Positions 1 to 12,719 of a DNA stretch of 64,000 nucleotides are shown piece by piece. The position numbers were made by a program, and so were the translations under genes. Below the pieces are notes generated by a model that made no database searches, was not told the DNA's origin, and was given only the letters and a program-made list of their open reading frames with translations. The stretch is from Phlegmacium glaucopus (lineage: Eukaryota; Basidiomycota; Agaricomycetes; Agaricales; Cortinariaceae), in NCBI GenBank assembly GCA_015039465.1, contig MU130362.1, forward strand, positions 324,667-388,666. The letters run 5' to 3'. Numbering within the stretch: the first letter of the stretch is position 1; every line of letters starts with the position of its first letter.

Positions 1-1126
1 TTACCTCCTCGAACTGAGTGCAGATCCTTTGTCGCTCGGCAGGACTGTCTTCCCACCATGTATTATCAGAAGCGAATCGCGGGTCGTCGGGCCCTTTGTT
101 GGCAAGCCAGAGCGGATACTCCGCCCCAAGGATAGCCGGCTGGATGCGGTTGATCTCCCAGTCAAGAACCGCCGTGATACTGCCATCGTTCGTTGCGAGA
201 ATGTTATGGTTGTGGAGGTCGGCGTGGGTTAGAACACAGCGGAGCAACAAAGGATCGGTGATACCTCCGAGAAGGGAAAGAGTTTTGGCCTCAACAAACG
301 ATAAACTATCTTCCGCACGTGGCTGGTCCTCGGGCTTCATGAAGTGCACGACTTGCCGCTTGACTGTGATGAGAAAGTCAAAATATTCGAAGATGTTATC
401 AAAGTTATTGGAGCTAGACTTAGTGGGGTTGGCGGCAATGAGGGAGCCAACACTCATAACACCAGCTGCGTCAAAAGATGCAGAGCCAATACGCTGGGGA
501 ACAGGGAGACGAAAGATTTCCAATACTGTGCTGGTGTAAGCGGACATAAAATGATCCTTAAGCCAAGAAGACATAAGCAAAATATGATTTATCAGTATTG
601 GATCAATACCTTTGCGGTACTAGAAAAGAAATGCCACTGTTTTCCAACGGTCGATCCTGGCATCTTTTCCTGTATCGAAAAATCGGGACCGACAGTCAAG
701 ATGGACGCGACCGGAATGTTGCTGTGTTCCCGAAGCCAACGAAGAAGCTGGATCTCATTTTCAAATCTTTTGAGGCTCCAGCTCTCTGAGATTGGGTCGG
801 AGATGTAAATAAGGCGCTTTCGAACTATAATCGACGTGCCATCATCGAGAGTTGTATCTAATACCTAGAGATATGAATGATTGGTAAGTTACATGCATCT
901 TACCTGTGGTCTTCTATTATTTGAGCCAAGAACGACGTACGATGTTCATATCCTTGGCTCTGCAGCTTGTTCGAATAACGGCGTGATTTAGGATTTCCTG
1001 GACCGCATTATGGAGGTCCTGATGATCCGCGAGAATCTCTTCACCAAGTGCCCACTCGTGAAAGACTTCCGGATAGGCCTCCAGATGGTGAACCTGTCCT
1101 GTATGGTTCCAGTAAGGGAGCAACAT
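1..1126 (-). CDS. APH-family phosphotransferase (kinase-like), 3' end cut by window edge
   Basis: The minus strand encodes an aminoglycoside/choline-kinase-like phosphotransferase. Members transfer phosphate to small molecules, but the substrate here is unknown. Three exons can be joined. Exon 1 runs from about 1126 to 941 (HAVIRTSCRAKDMNI). A 76 bp intron at 940-865 (donor gtacgt) keeps frame into VLDTTLDDGTSIIVRKRL. A 53 bp intron at 609-557 follows. The last exon carries the Brenner-type catalytic loop THADLHNHNIL and the metal-binding IT.VLDWE, which are diagnostic of the family. The reading frame stays open to base 1, where a gtaa suggests another donor. The start at 1126 is the first ATG in the exon, but a cag just downstream could be an acceptor, so the true start may lie upstream. 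Family assignment is secure; gene ends are not. Confidence 0.8.
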
Positions 1127-2465
1127 GGGGATATGGTAGTGAACGTTGTGAACTTTTGATCAACGTGAATACGAATCTCTGCCCAAATAAACTACTTACG
1201 TAAAACTGATTGGAATCCCGATTGATGGAAAGGTTTTATATTCCAAGGGAGCACCGTAGAATTTTGTCTATGCGGCGAATTAGTTGTGGCGTGGCATCTT
1301 CACTACCACCTCCACTAGTTTTTCCCTGCTCGACATACGTGTTGAACTATACGAGTTTCAGGCGTTGATTATTGTTTAGGTATCTTTTATCTTATCATTC
1401 GTTTTTGTTTATTGTTCGCACATTATATAATCACGTTCAAGTTCTTTTAGTCACGGAGTTTTATATTACAAGTCTCAACTTTTATTCTAAAGTTGAGACG
1501 TGAGCGCATTCGTTAATTTCATTCACTACATTAGCTAACTATTACCTAGACATTACTATTTGTTCTAGGTAACTTACCGTTAATATTAAAACAAACTTTT
1601 ATTCTAAAGTTGAGACACATTACTATTTGTTCTAGCTGCGAAATTATTCCAACAATACGAGCAGCTCTATCGTTGCTGACCTTACTAATTTTCTTATCAA
1701 TGATTACTAAATACAATAACAACTAAAATATTGGTTTTCGATTTGCTACAAATCATTGAGCCCATTCTTCCAAACAAACAAAACCTCCCGAGATAGTCAC
1801 AAACACGTGATGTTGGTGGATCATGCATGTCGCATACCATGACCATATTCGGATATGTGGAAGTTTGAACGCGACAGGTCGAACCTGCGTTCAGCTCTCG
1901 TAATTGTTGATTTCGACCCAATCAATGACCAGGTTTTGTTTATACATACTATATATATAGGGTTAGTATGATTAGGAAGGAAGTACTAATATATGCAATA
2001 TTAATCTTGGATATACTCAGTACTCCCCAATAAAACAATCTAAATGCGACGGGAAGTCCAGTTTGACCTCTTTAAGTATAGAAGTAGTACTAGTACACCG
2101 CTAGTTTTCAAAATTCTGATTATGAACCCCACAATTCCATGCCATGAACTTCATCCCGACTTCAATACAGTATAATACTACTACTACTACTACAAGTACC
2201 GTATATATTTGGGTACGATTCATACAGGGTATCCGTATCGTACAACTGATTTTATTTTGGATCGAACTACATAGAATTTCGCGAACCCGATAGGCCTAGG
2301 AATATGAGGAAGAAGGGGGTTTACGAATAGTTGATAAAAGAACATGATAAGTCGTGATTCATGAACGTAAATGGTAAAAACAGGAGGGATGGGGTGGACG
2401 ATGGTCTCAGGCATTTTCCAATTGGACATTTCGTTCCACAGCAATTTCCACCTTCATAAAAAAGG
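1127..2465. other. Intergenic, AT-rich, with short repeats
   Basis: No coding exon was recognised. The stretch holds a repeated hairpin-forming motif (annotated separately at 1472-1636) and a short ACT trinucleotide run near 2170-2190. The part just below 2466 is probably the 3' untranslated region of the DUF6534-like gene. Confidence 0.5.
1472..1636. repeat. Direct repeat of a small hairpin motif
   Basis: The 23-base block beginning aacttttattctaaagttga occurs near 1477-1499 and again at 1594-1616. At its first occurrence it lies inside an inverted repeat (gtctcaacttt / aaagttgagac, 1472-1499). The phrase attactatttgttctag also occurs twice, once near 1553 and once near 1620. This looks like a local duplication of a hairpin-bearing segment. 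No function is evident. Confidence 0.55.
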
Positions 2466-4535
2466 TTAATCTTCGAGAAGACACGACAAATAAATAGCTA
2501 GGGCCAACGAAAATCTCACCTTTTCCCCTTTGGCCTTGGTAGAATCCGTCGGAGACGGAGTACCAGGAAGCTAAATTTCCAGATATGATTAGTTCTGAGC
2601 TTTAATGATTCTAGACCTCATTCTCCTACCGTTATCTGGTCAGAATCCCGGGCTTTATTCCGACGAGGCTCTGGGAGAAGTCGAACCCCATGATCGCCTG
2701 AGCCCTGAGAACGCGCTCGTCGGATCGTCTCTCGGGTATTAAGTCTGATCGAAGAGGCGTTAGAGAGGCATAGAATAAGAGCTGATAAGGATATCACTTA
2801 CGTAACGAGCAAGGAGTTGGCGTAGACTGATTGGTAAAATCATTTCACCTTCAAGTGCAATAGCAAGATGAAGATAAACTTACGTTTGCCGATAACGAAG
2901 TGTAACCCCATGAATATGAGGTTGCCTGGGATTATCAGCCACTGAATAGATATCATTTAAGGTAAGTACAAATCGACAAGGTGTGAAACTCACGCATAGC
3001 ATTGAAGCAATGGTACCGGCGCTGAATCCGATACGTCAGACTTGATGTTAAAGGAACGAACATTGAACCTTACCAAGTCAAAGATGATGTTTCAAACGTG
3101 TATCGGATCAGGGCATCGATAACTGCATCCAATCTATCTAGGAATCAGTAAGTTACCAGAATAGACGGGTAAACGCCGTACGTGGCCGCTCCGGTTCGAC
3201 TTGTTTGAAGGAGGATAAATAAAGAGGCGGTGATTATGACATCGACCGTTGTCGAAAGGGCAAGTCCAGTAGTGAAAATAAACTGTAGAAGAATGCATCA
3301 GTACACCATTCGGTGCAAAGACGATAGTAGTACCCACCCTAACGTCATGCTTAAACCTGGCAAAGGTATGAAGATGTAGCCTAGATCATGCAAGCGGGAC
3401 CGCAGTTTAGTTTGATTGGTAAGGCACATGAAAAAAACAGCGTCATACATGTAAGCCGTCGTCACTTTAAATCACGATATGATTAATCCCGTATTATCAA
3501 GAAGAGAAGCTTATCCAGGATCCTTACCAGAAGCAGAGGCTAGCCGCGATGAAAGGGGATGTGTGACACATACGTCAGGTTGTATATGGATATAAGACGG
3601 ACGGGCACATACTAAGTCTGAGAACCGCAAGAATCAGCTGATATGAGGGGAGTTAGTAAAGGGGGCCTTGAACGTCGAATTTGGACAATGCTTACGATGG
3701 GTGCCGTAAGTATGTAGTTGCGCTTGCTGACTGGCAAGTCATGTGGTTTTAAACAGGATATAACAATACATCGAGGAATGGAGGACTCACGCATGAAAAT
3801 GCGATGGGCAAAAAAGCTATAAAATAGAACGAGTGAGAGATGTTGAGACACGAATTTCTGATATCTTACATATGGACGAGGAATGTAAGGAGGGCCTAAA
3901 TGAAAGTCGGAGATTGAGCATCTCCATATAGTCCCGGATTAGAAAGTGGCACACTTACAGGAAAAAGAACGCTCAGCTAAAGATTATCTTCCTCAGCATT
4001 GTTTCTTCAACGTAACAATAATCGGAAATACGCACTGCCAAACTCCTAAGGAACAATGATTACATTTATTAGTGATTGCATATCTCGTGAAATGTCGAGC
4101 ATGTTCGCACCAATGGATTACACCAATATGCAGAAGGTTTGCATAGTAGTCAATGAAATAACTCCACAACGATAGCCAAATCATTATGGTATGACAGGTA
4201 TCGAGAAACCTGAACGGAATCAGATACATTTATAAGTATCAAGGTATCTCGCTTACCATACAGCCAAGACCTAGAGACCGAAACCTTAGGTTGGAAATAA
4301 GACAAGGAAGACAAGGAATAACTCACCAGAACCTTGAGCCGAGTACGATCTGCGGGGTACAATTTGAAGTATACAACCACTTGAGTGATCACAAAACCTG
4401 AGAGCCTAGATACAAAAAACGCGATTAGATATTATCTCAAATTCCAAGTAACCGACGATAAATTTACAAAGAGGCAAAGAGGCCACCCAGAAGCAGCGCC
4501 CCAAAGGACCTTGGAATGTCTACGGGTGCGGACAT
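2466..4535 (-). CDS. DUF6534-like seven-helix membrane protein
   Basis: About ten short exons on the minus strand spell a typical agaricomycete DUF6534-type integral membrane protein. The start at 4535 gives MSAPVDIPRSFGALLLGG. After an intron at 4467 comes FVITQVVVYFKLYPADRTR, then a 14-base exon joining into VLAVWFLDTCHTIMIWLSLW. Downstream exons give FFAHRIF, SKRNYILTAPI, FIFTTGLALSTTVDVIITAS followed by LFILLQTSRTGAA, RLDAVIDALIRYTFETSSLT, AGTIASML, WLIIPGNLIFMGLHFVIG, YANSLLVT and LNTRETIRRARS. These match the family's helices and its cytosolic SRTG loop. The C-terminal tail is hydrophilic and ends at 2466 if the last gtgag is not a donor. The stretch around 3800-4040 (between helices 3 and 4) could not be read cleanly, so a frameshift there is possible. 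The function of the family is unknown. Confidence 0.8.
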
Positions 4536-5383
4536 CGTCTATGATTGGGGGGGGGGAATGATGATCACAGAGCGGAACACGAAGAGAAAAGTAAAAAAAG
4601 GTCCCTCCTCGAGAAATCCGTGAAGCCATCTCCTTAAATGATAACGGACAAGTATCCAACCCCCATTCAAAAGCGAAGCTAACCCTGTTTTGCAAACACA
4701 TGTCGAACGTCTAGATTTGCAACAATGAAATCCAACCAAACAAGCTCGGTGCTCGGCGCTCACCCGTGTCAGCCGGAATCCAAAACCTTTGAATAGAACG
4801 CCCAGAGGATAACGCAGTTCATGGCAGATAAGTAAGGGTGATGATGTCCACATGACCAACGATATGTCACGTAAAGGCTGTGCGTGACAAAACTTTGCAG
4901 TTGGGCGATACGGATTATTGTGAGGCGGTTAATTTATATTGCTATACTCCGGCGAATTCTGCTCCTGCTTTCTCGGAGGTGAGCAAGTTTCGTTGGAGCC
5001 GCCCGTAAATTCAAATTCCTAGCTAGTCCTAGGTAAGGTGAACCTGGACCATGGAGTCGACCGCCGACTCCATCGACCTTCCACGCTCCCACAGAACATC
5101 AGAATACGACAAGACTTGTACGGCGTTTGTAGGCATCAGAAACCGGGAGAAGGGGATTGGCTTCCGAATCCGAGAGCCAAAATGAATTTGAAGGGTCTGC
5201 TGCAAGTAGATAACATCTATTGCGGAGCGCGCACGGAAACACACCAATACATTGTACAAAGTAGTCAGATCTATGGATAGACAGATCAAGACATGAATTG
5301 AGTAAAATAAAAATACCGAATTGCTGAAAGAGGGATTCGGAGTCAACCAATGAACTTCGTAGACAAAATGCAATATGCGGTTT
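4536..5383. other. Intergenic region upstream of the DUF6534-like gene
   Basis: The open frames here have no recognisable product and no splice-consistent partners. A ten-base G run occurs near 4548. The region holds the promoter of the DUF6534-like gene and the 3' flank of TYR1. Confidence 0.5.
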
Positions 5384-7105
5384 TCAGTTTCCAGCCTCGC
5401 CTTCCCTTCTCAGCTCACTCTCCATGACGGCCTTGATCATCTCGCTACCCACAATTCCCGCCTCTTCAAACCGTCCTTCAAAAAACTTCCTCGTCTCCTC
5501 AAACCTCCTCCTATACACCTCAAAAATCCCAAAATTTACACACTGGCTCCATCCCCTTGCGGCAACTACAAATTCAAGATCATCTGAACGATGCCATGTA
5601 TCAAATAGAGCTGAACGGATGGAGTCTGAGAGGAGAGAGGGGGAGAGGAAAAGATGTTCGGCTACCCCAAGGAAGAGACGGAAGATAGGGGTAGCTGCTA
5701 AGGAAAGATGAGTGTACGGCTTGATCCCAAGATGCGCCCAACAATCAACCATGGCAAGAAGAGAAAGGTGAGAATTAGATTTATATTTCAAAGGTGGAGA
5801 GCCGGAAGAAGGTTCCAATACAGGAGTCGTCGAGGGCGGCATCCTTCCTAAAGTAAACCGATCAAGAACGTCCTGCGAGAGCAGAATCGGTCTTCTCTGC
5901 TTTTCTTTTCCAAAGACGACATCTTGAGCCCATTCGATGCGCTTTTTAAATGCCGTTTGCTCCTTGTCCCCTCCATTCCCACCCTCTAGCATCATTTTGA
6001 AGAGTTCCGTCGCACTAGCAGCGTAACGATCTATCTGGATACGGGCACTAGGGTTGAGAATAGCAAGGCCAGCGTAGACGTGCCATGCATTGGAATATAT
6101 GCGGAGGGTCAAGTTGACTTTGGCGGTTTCTATCCCACCAACGTAGAGTCCTTGTTCCCAAGGATAGGCTTGGGCAGAGCACCAAGCGGTGCCCATACTA
6201 GAATAGAAAGCCGCATTAAAATCTTAACAAACGGTTATGGTATTAATCCCTACCTGAGGAAAGCAGCATGGGTTACAGCCTGTGTATTTGCGGTGACGCT
6301 GTCGTGGTCGTCATAGGAGAGATAGACAAATCTAGATCCCAAGGGACGGAGAACGGTTTCAACAAACAACTGTGCATCATTCGATGCCCGATGTCGAATG
6401 ATTACCTTGCATTTTTATTTCAGTTTTAAAACACACTGCGAGAATTCTAAAAAGAATTGTAGGGCTCACCAAAGGTTGACCCAGTGGGCTCACAGCAGGA
6501 CCGTGCAGAGAATGACATGAGACGATGTGCACGTCTTCTGGGAGATGCTTTTCAAAAGCAGCTTTCTCAGGAGCTTTCACGGAAGTCTGCCCCGCAACAA
6601 CAGCGTACAATTTAGTAGCTAAGGTTGGAATAATGAGAAGGAGAAAAAAAAGACAAAGAGAAATCACAACGTACAAGGACCGTATTCTGCAACTACTTTA
6701 TCAATGAACTCTGCTTCCACTGAATAGATAATAAGATCAGAGGACCGTGCTACAGCATGCCCGTCTCGCATGGGGTAAATACTAGGTTGGTCTGTGAAGA
6801 CGGTTAGTGCCTGCAACTGAAATGATTGGGGCTTAGATGGGTACCTGCATAGTCCTTTTTCAAAGCCTCAAACTTCTCCGGAAGATCACAGACGTGGATT
6901 CTGAAGCCACGACTTTAGAAATCTCGTCTGTGGTGCTTCAACAATCCACGTACTTTCGCCAACCGACATCGCTCAATTGTTTGGCGTACATTTTGCCCAT
7001 AGCACCCATCCCTATGAGCCCGATGGTTGGTTGATCACTAAGAGGCGAAGAAGTTGTAACATTGGGAGAAACATTCAAGGGAAGCGTTGAGTAATAGTCG
7101 TCCAT
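5384..7105 (-). CDS. TYR1: Prephenate dehydrogenase (NADP+)
   Basis: This enzyme makes 4-hydroxyphenylpyruvate from prephenate, the tyrosine branch of the shikimate pathway, in the cytosol. Six exons are joined. Exon 1 starts at 7105 (MDDYYSTLPLN) and contains the Rossmann motif GLIGMGAMGKMYAKQL. The next exon gives HVCDLPEKFEALKKDYA, followed by MRDGHAVARSSDLIIYSVEA, then VVAGQTSVKAPEKAAFEKHL and HIVSCHSLHGPAVSPLGQPL, then SYDDHDSVTANTQAVTHAAF. The last and largest exon begins MGTAWCSAQAYPWEQGLYVG and runs to the stop at 5384. This order and wording match fungal Tyr1 closely over its full length (about 440 residues). All introns are short with GT-AG ends, for example gtacgt at the first and gtaggg before the last exon. 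No damage was seen, so this is a housekeeping gene with a confident call. Confidence 0.95.
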
Positions 7106-7236
7106 TATCGGAGGAACCAAGGATCGCATCAACCCCAATCGCTGAACCAAACAAACATTGATTAACATTAATGACACAAAACCTTGGAAGCAAGTAGACT
7201 ACGAATCCGAAACTGAGAGAATAGTAAAGACTCTTC

Positions 7237-8499
7237 TCAGACAAAATCCAAGAATCGGTCGTTTGTCCGACCCTGGTCTTGAACCGAAATAACTACACCC
7301 CTCTTTCTCAATGATGCAAATAAATCCGTACTAAACCCTGTCACCATTCTACTTCGGTCGCTCGGCACATTGGTGCTAACCGACAGCCCCACCCTAATCT
7401 CCTTTAATTTGTTTCTAAACCCGTCCTTGTCCAAAACCTTTTCCAACGGCCTCCATTGAGCCTTCAGCGACTTGTTGTCGAGCCACCGCATCAAATTACA
7501 TTCCAGCTCGATTATTTCAATCTTGTTGTTGATGTCGGTAGATATCGGACCTAATATATGCAACATTTCGTCGAAATGGTCCCTGAGATGGAACTTGCGA
7601 AAACTGATGATAAATTTAAGATGACGTAGATGGGGTAGCTGGCTGATGTCGATTGGGACTGAGGATGGAGCTAAAATGGGGTGGGTTGATGAGTATTAAA
7701 TTAGAAATAGGGCGGTGGAAAAGAACATACAAAAATGAATTGATGGGAGCCATTCAAAATGAGTGATATTCGAACCCACGGCTATCATAAGATCGCTGAC
7801 AGCAGAACAGAAACCAGATTCAAGTGTGGGAGTGATAGCGAGTCTGCGCAGGGTCGATGATGATTGGGACAAGCAATGAGAAATGGCGGCGATGGTAGGG
7901 GGAGGAGTGCCGCGCAGATGCAACTCACGCAGTTCCGACACCGAATGAGAATGTACCACTACATCATTAGAATCGACGTCTACGCAAGACAGACTAAGTT
8001 GTTTGAGAAGCGTCAATCCGAGAAGAAGGTGGATTGGAAATCCACGAATAAATTCGAGGGAGACGGCTTGAAGAGTGGGTAGACGAAACAAACGTCCGAG
8101 GGCTGAACGGATTTCCGCTGGAATGGACTTCCAATCCATCTCATCTGAATCGTTGAAAGTCAGAGAAAAGGCTTCAAGCCGTGTTAGGTGTTGGAATAAC
8201 TGGGGAAGGTTTTTTGCATGAATAAGCCATGATCTGTAGGAACCGAATTCGTCTGAATCGTCGCCGAGGCGCAGAGACCGAACGTACGTGCCAAGAAGGG
8301 GATTTAAAGTCAATAGGCGAACAAATCGCGTGTAGGCTTTCTTTCGGGGTGTTAGAGCATCCAAGTCAATTGTGTGAAAGAGGTGCCTTTGTGACTGAGG
8401 AACAAAGGAGGATGCTACGAGAGAGCATGCTTTGAGTGTTTGCCGGTCGTTGACATGGTTGAGGATAGCGTCAATAAGTTCTTGGGGTAGAGCCGGCAT
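7237..8499 (-). CDS. F-box / leucine-rich-repeat-type protein
   Basis: Two exons (8499-7731 and 7670-7237) separated by a 60 bp intron with a gtatgt donor. The start at 8499 (MPALPQELIDAILNHVND) is chosen because it opens directly into the F-box: LPQELIDAILNHV, then LKACSLVASSFVPQSQRHLF. The rest (about 400 residues in all) has leucine-rich segments such as LTRLEAFSLTFND, LFRLPTLQAVSLEF, LKQLSLSCVDVD and LRELHLRGTPP, typical of the expanded agaricomycete F-box family. Such proteins recruit targets to SCF ubiquitin ligases; the target is unknown. The ORF extends upstream in frame to 8628, but that part lacks the family pattern. The start lies about 1.9 kb from the divergent MSS116 gene. Confidence 0.8.
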
Positions 8500-10415
8500 T
8501 GATGACAGGAGAAATGGAGGGGGTTGACGAATGTATAACAGGTTAGATAAAGAACGAGCTAGCCGTCCATGCCGCATATTGACAGATACACTAGTACGGC
8601 GCCTTCCGGTGGTCATACCTTCAAGCAACTACGGTGCCAGGCAATACATCCTGCAGTCGTTAGGTCTGATATATACGATATGTATGGCGGCGTACCATGC
8701 AACTATGTCTCCCTCAATGAGCATACAAAGCTCGCACCATAATATATAATGAGTCACCTTTCTTTACACCCCAAATGATCCAAGTGGTGGTTCGTGCTCA
8801 TAGATAGATCTTCATTATTGCCTCTTGTGACATGTGACCGGTGTTACCAGCTTTATGAGGCTGTATGGCTTCGTCATTGCAACGATATTATGGATACCTT
8901 GAGGGGAAATCAGCTCCTAAATATTCCACATACATAGTATCTTGACCCCACATATCGGACAGACCCACCTTCCGACCTTCTTCCGGTCACTTCACATCTC
9001 TTGTTCAATTCTGGCAGCCCGCTTGATCCATGACATCTACAAACATTAATCTTTGCCGACTTTTTTAGACAAAATATGCAGGTTGTGGCAGGACCCTGTG
9101 CAATACGTAGGCCAAGGGTCTGAGATTTCAAATTTTTGTTCCGACAGAGCGCTGCGATTCAGTACGATCCTTGTCCGGATTGCACCATATTGCACCTAGG
9201 TTCCTAAAAATTTCCAAAAAAAAATGTCCGGATCGTTGATCTAGCTATTTTTTGGCCCAATTTTATCAGGATCGGTAGATCAGGCTTCAAGTTCTAGGGC
9301 TCGAAAAAAGTCTGTACTGCTCCTCGCAGGCATCGAAAAAGCATAATTCTGGCGTAGAATGACTCGGAGCATATACTATCATCTATGTGTAAAGAAAACT
9401 ATTTATTTAACCATCCCCCTTCAAAATTTCCGCCCTGATTTCTAAACAGCCGTGAAGTGTGTTTCACCCTTCCGGAAATTGACAGGTCCCTGCTATGAAA
9501 GTTGAATAGACAGTACTTGAGCTTAAGGCTCAGATATCTTGGAATCAAGTAGACAAAGAAATTGTGTTTGAAGGTGCCAGTAGGTATTGCTTTGTTTGAA
9601 AGATTGAAGTCGTCTCGCAGACAGAACGACTAACGTACAGAGAAGAAAGAAATTTTCAGAGAGGGAATCGAACCAGCAGCTTATCAAATATTGTCAGTCA
9701 TTCTGAATCGTACGCTCAACAGACTACATGATATTCTAGTATATTAGTATTCTGAAATTCATCCGGATATGCAACTAACTTATGTTACCTATCCCAATTC
9801 GTCCGGATTCCGGCACTGCCCAAACTGAAACGACTTTGGCAAATATTGTCCGGATCGACCCCAGCTGTCGGTCGAAAATTCTCAAATTCTGTCCGGCCTA
9901 CCATTTCCCAAGGTCCTGTTGTGGCTAAGTGTGAGTTCATATCGAGAGCTACAACTTCTAAAATAGATAATGAATGACATCATATTCTTCTCGCAGTGTT
10001 ACTGGCTGAAAGGTGTCGTGTTACAGTGGCACATTTCAACACGTTTGGAAAGCGTGCCACCTCTTCCAACTACTCAGGCGTGTCAGCCATCTCTGGCAGC
10101 AAGTGGCAAGGCCGTATCATGTATGTCATCGGTCTACGGCCGTAGCCGTGTAATGGACGGTGCGCAGTTCTAATTAGCAATCTGACCTCGTACTTCGGGT
10201 GCTCAGGATTCAAATAATTTGACTCTTGCAGCACATGAAATATTTGAATAGAGAGGTTCATATAAAATAGTCTTTTATAATAAGTTTTCTGTTATATATT
10301 TCAAATGCAGTTTTGAGCTCCGCAAAAATGTAGATAAGATAAGATAAACATTTGATCAACATCAAACCCAAAAGTTTCTTTTCTAGAAAATTTCCTGTTC
10401 TGCTGTCAGTCGACC
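8500..10415. other. Long intergenic region with possible transposon remnant
   Basis: No gene was recognised in about 1.9 kb. It lies between the divergent F-box and MSS116 genes and must hold both promoters. Between about 9127 and 9900 the heptamer TCCGGAT occurs five times (9174, 9227, 9762, 9802, 9849), with an imperfect inverted pair near the ends (ttgttccgacag near 9136 and ctgtcggtcgaa near 9864). This may be a decayed non-autonomous element. Confidence 0.4.
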
Positions 10416-12719
10416 ATGTTCAGTGGTGCAATCAGGAAATTACATTTTTCTTCAAACTTCCGCTCTTTTACGACTACTATCTCCATGCAATCCGCTACCC
10501 TCAACTCAGGTGGTCCTCGTCGTTACAGTCGACGCCCAGTGAGGAAGAGGCCTCAAATAGCTGGTTTGGACCAGGGCTTTGTTGCTGACGGTGGCCAACA
10601 TATGTCAAGCATGGCAACTGCAGTTGCACCAAGCCACCATATCATGGACGAACCTAAAATCCCCGCGCCAGCACACAAGGAAGGTCGCCATTTCACGAAC
10701 AAGAGATTTGCAGATGCACCAATTTCGCCTGCCTCGAGGGGAGGGATTAAACACGAGTGAGTGATTTTGAACAGAAACATCATGTCCTTCCATATCAAAC
10801 CATTGTCTAGGTTTATGTCTGATGTTCAAGGTCAGAACATTTCCCGAGCGCTTCTTGGTTCAAACCTTGATTGAACCTTTGTCCTTCAGCTGCTACGCTA
10901 GATGTACAATAGTTGTTTCTCGGTCTATCACCATATTCACCTGTCTCTTAGTTAGCACTCACCGGCAAGGATCTCTTGGTTCAAGCAAAAACGGGAACGG
11001 GTGCGTGTCAGCTTTTTCTTCTAAAAATTGTCAGTTCTCATGTCGTTCAATAGGCAAAACTCTCGCATTTCTTCTACCCGCCATAGAACGCCTCCTCAAA
11101 CGTCCTAATGCGCTTCAAGGAACTTCCATTCTCGTACTATCTCCAACTAGAGAGTTAGTCTTACAGGTGTGTACCTCTATTCTGTACAAACTTCCTCTAA
11201 ATTATCACTCTAGATCGAAAAAGAAGCCAAAGTCCTTTTAGCTCGTCACCCGTTCGAGGTGCAGCACGTTATGGGTGGCACCAAGTAAAGTTATATTCCT
11301 CCGTTTTCCCCATCTCTCCTCTTACCTTACCTTCATACAGTCAAAATGCCGAAACTAAACTTATTCTCTCTGACAAATGCCACATCCTAATTGCGACCCC
11401 TGGTCGTCTCCTAGATCACCTCCGAACCACAACTCTGGCTGAGCGACTGGCAAACCTTCAAACGGTAGTATTTGACGAAGCCGATAGGCTGTTAGATCAA
11501 GGATTCAAAAAAGATTTGAATGCGATAATGGAGTTCCTGCCGCCAAAAGAAGGAGGTCGACAGTCGTTGCTATTTTCGGCTACCATCAGCCAGGAGATTA
11601 AAAAGGTGAGGCGGATACTAAAGCCGGGATGCAAACTAAATCTTGTCCTGACATAGATCGCAATCAAGGCACTGAGACCCGGTTACTCGTTTGTCTCGAC
11701 GCTTTTAGCCGATGAATTAAATACGCACCAGCATGGTAGGCTTCCTTCACCCTCTTTTCCCCCTCCTCGCCCTTAATTGCCATTTAGTATCACAATCATA
11801 TGTCATCACCCCACAACATTTATTCCTTCCTACCCTTGTCCCGCTTTTACGCAGCGACAAAGCACTCCACCCATCTGCTTCCAAGGTGATGGTTTTCTTT
11901 CCAACGGCTCGTCAAGTTGGGCTTGCAGCAGAAGTATTATTGAAAGTAGACGGTCTGGAACCTATTCACGAGATACATTCAAGACTCTCACAAGCCAAGC
12001 GAACCAGCGTCGCCCAGGCCTTTACAAAAGCGAAAACAGGTGTATTGCTCAGCAGCGATGTCACAGCGAGAGGGATGGATTTCCCTGGGTACCTATTCCT
12101 CAATCTTTTTCTCCTATAAAAAATCTTAATTTCTCCGTTCAGCGTCACGCTAGTTATCCAACTCGGAGTTCCAGCTAATCCCGAACAATATATTCACCGT
12201 CTCGGTCGCACAGCTCGTGCAGGAGCAGTAGGCAGAGGAATCTTGGTTCTTTCGCAAGAAGAGTCATTCTTTTTAGAAACTTCTAAAACAGGAATCGGTG
12301 CTCTTCCCATTGAACCTCTCTCCGCCAACTCCACACCACCAGGACCTACATCAGAAACCGTACAACAAGCCCACGCCCAGCTGCAACCAATCTTAGAGGC
12401 CTTGTCAGATGAAGAGAAAGGTCAAGCATACCGTGCATGGATGGGATACTACAACTCGTTCATAAAACGGATGGGGTGGAAGAAGGCAGACTTGATTCGT
12501 GAGGCGGGTCTGTTGGCTGTTTCAGGTTTTGGGTGGACTCAGAGCAAGCCTCCGCCGATCGAGCCTAGGACTGTTGGGATGATGGGGTTGAAAGGAGTGG
12601 CAGGATTGAACATCGTTCGAAAAGAATTTGTGCCTAACTCAAAAAAGGCTGAAGCCACCGGTGACGGTGCTGTACAAGCGGGAACGAGTAATGCCCCCCG
12701 CCCTGGAAGTTTTAACTGA
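10416..12719 (+). CDS. MSS116: Mitochondrial DEAD-box RNA helicase, MSS116 type
   Basis: An ATP-dependent RNA helicase that, in this family, acts as an RNA chaperone for mitochondrial intron splicing and translation. The N terminus (MFSGAIRKLHFSSNFRSFTT) is rich in Ser and Arg, as expected for mitochondrial import. Small exons at 10811-10830 and 10890-10903 give FMSDVQAATLD. Motif I is AKTGTGKT, motif Ia PTREL, Ib TPGRLLDH, motif II VVFDEADRLLDQGF (DEAD), motif III FSAT. The C-lobe has KVMVFFPTARQVGLAAEV, the TARGMDFP motif and motif VI HRLGRTARAG. The tail SIKRMGW-type segment (NSFIKRMGWKKADLI) and the basic end match Mss116 orthologues. All visible introns are short with GT-AG ends. Stop at 12719. 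It is convergent with the protease gene. Family is certain; ortholog assignment rests on the N terminus and C-terminal extension. Confidence 0.88.

Noticed and set aside
4539..4859. 106-codon minus-strand frame upstream of the DUF6534-like gene
   Set aside because: It overlaps the first exon in another frame, contains the G run and has no family pattern.
9640..9720. tRNA-like T-loop (ggaatcgaacc) on the minus strand
   Set aside because: The T stem does not pair and no anticodon arm or acceptor stem could be folded around it.
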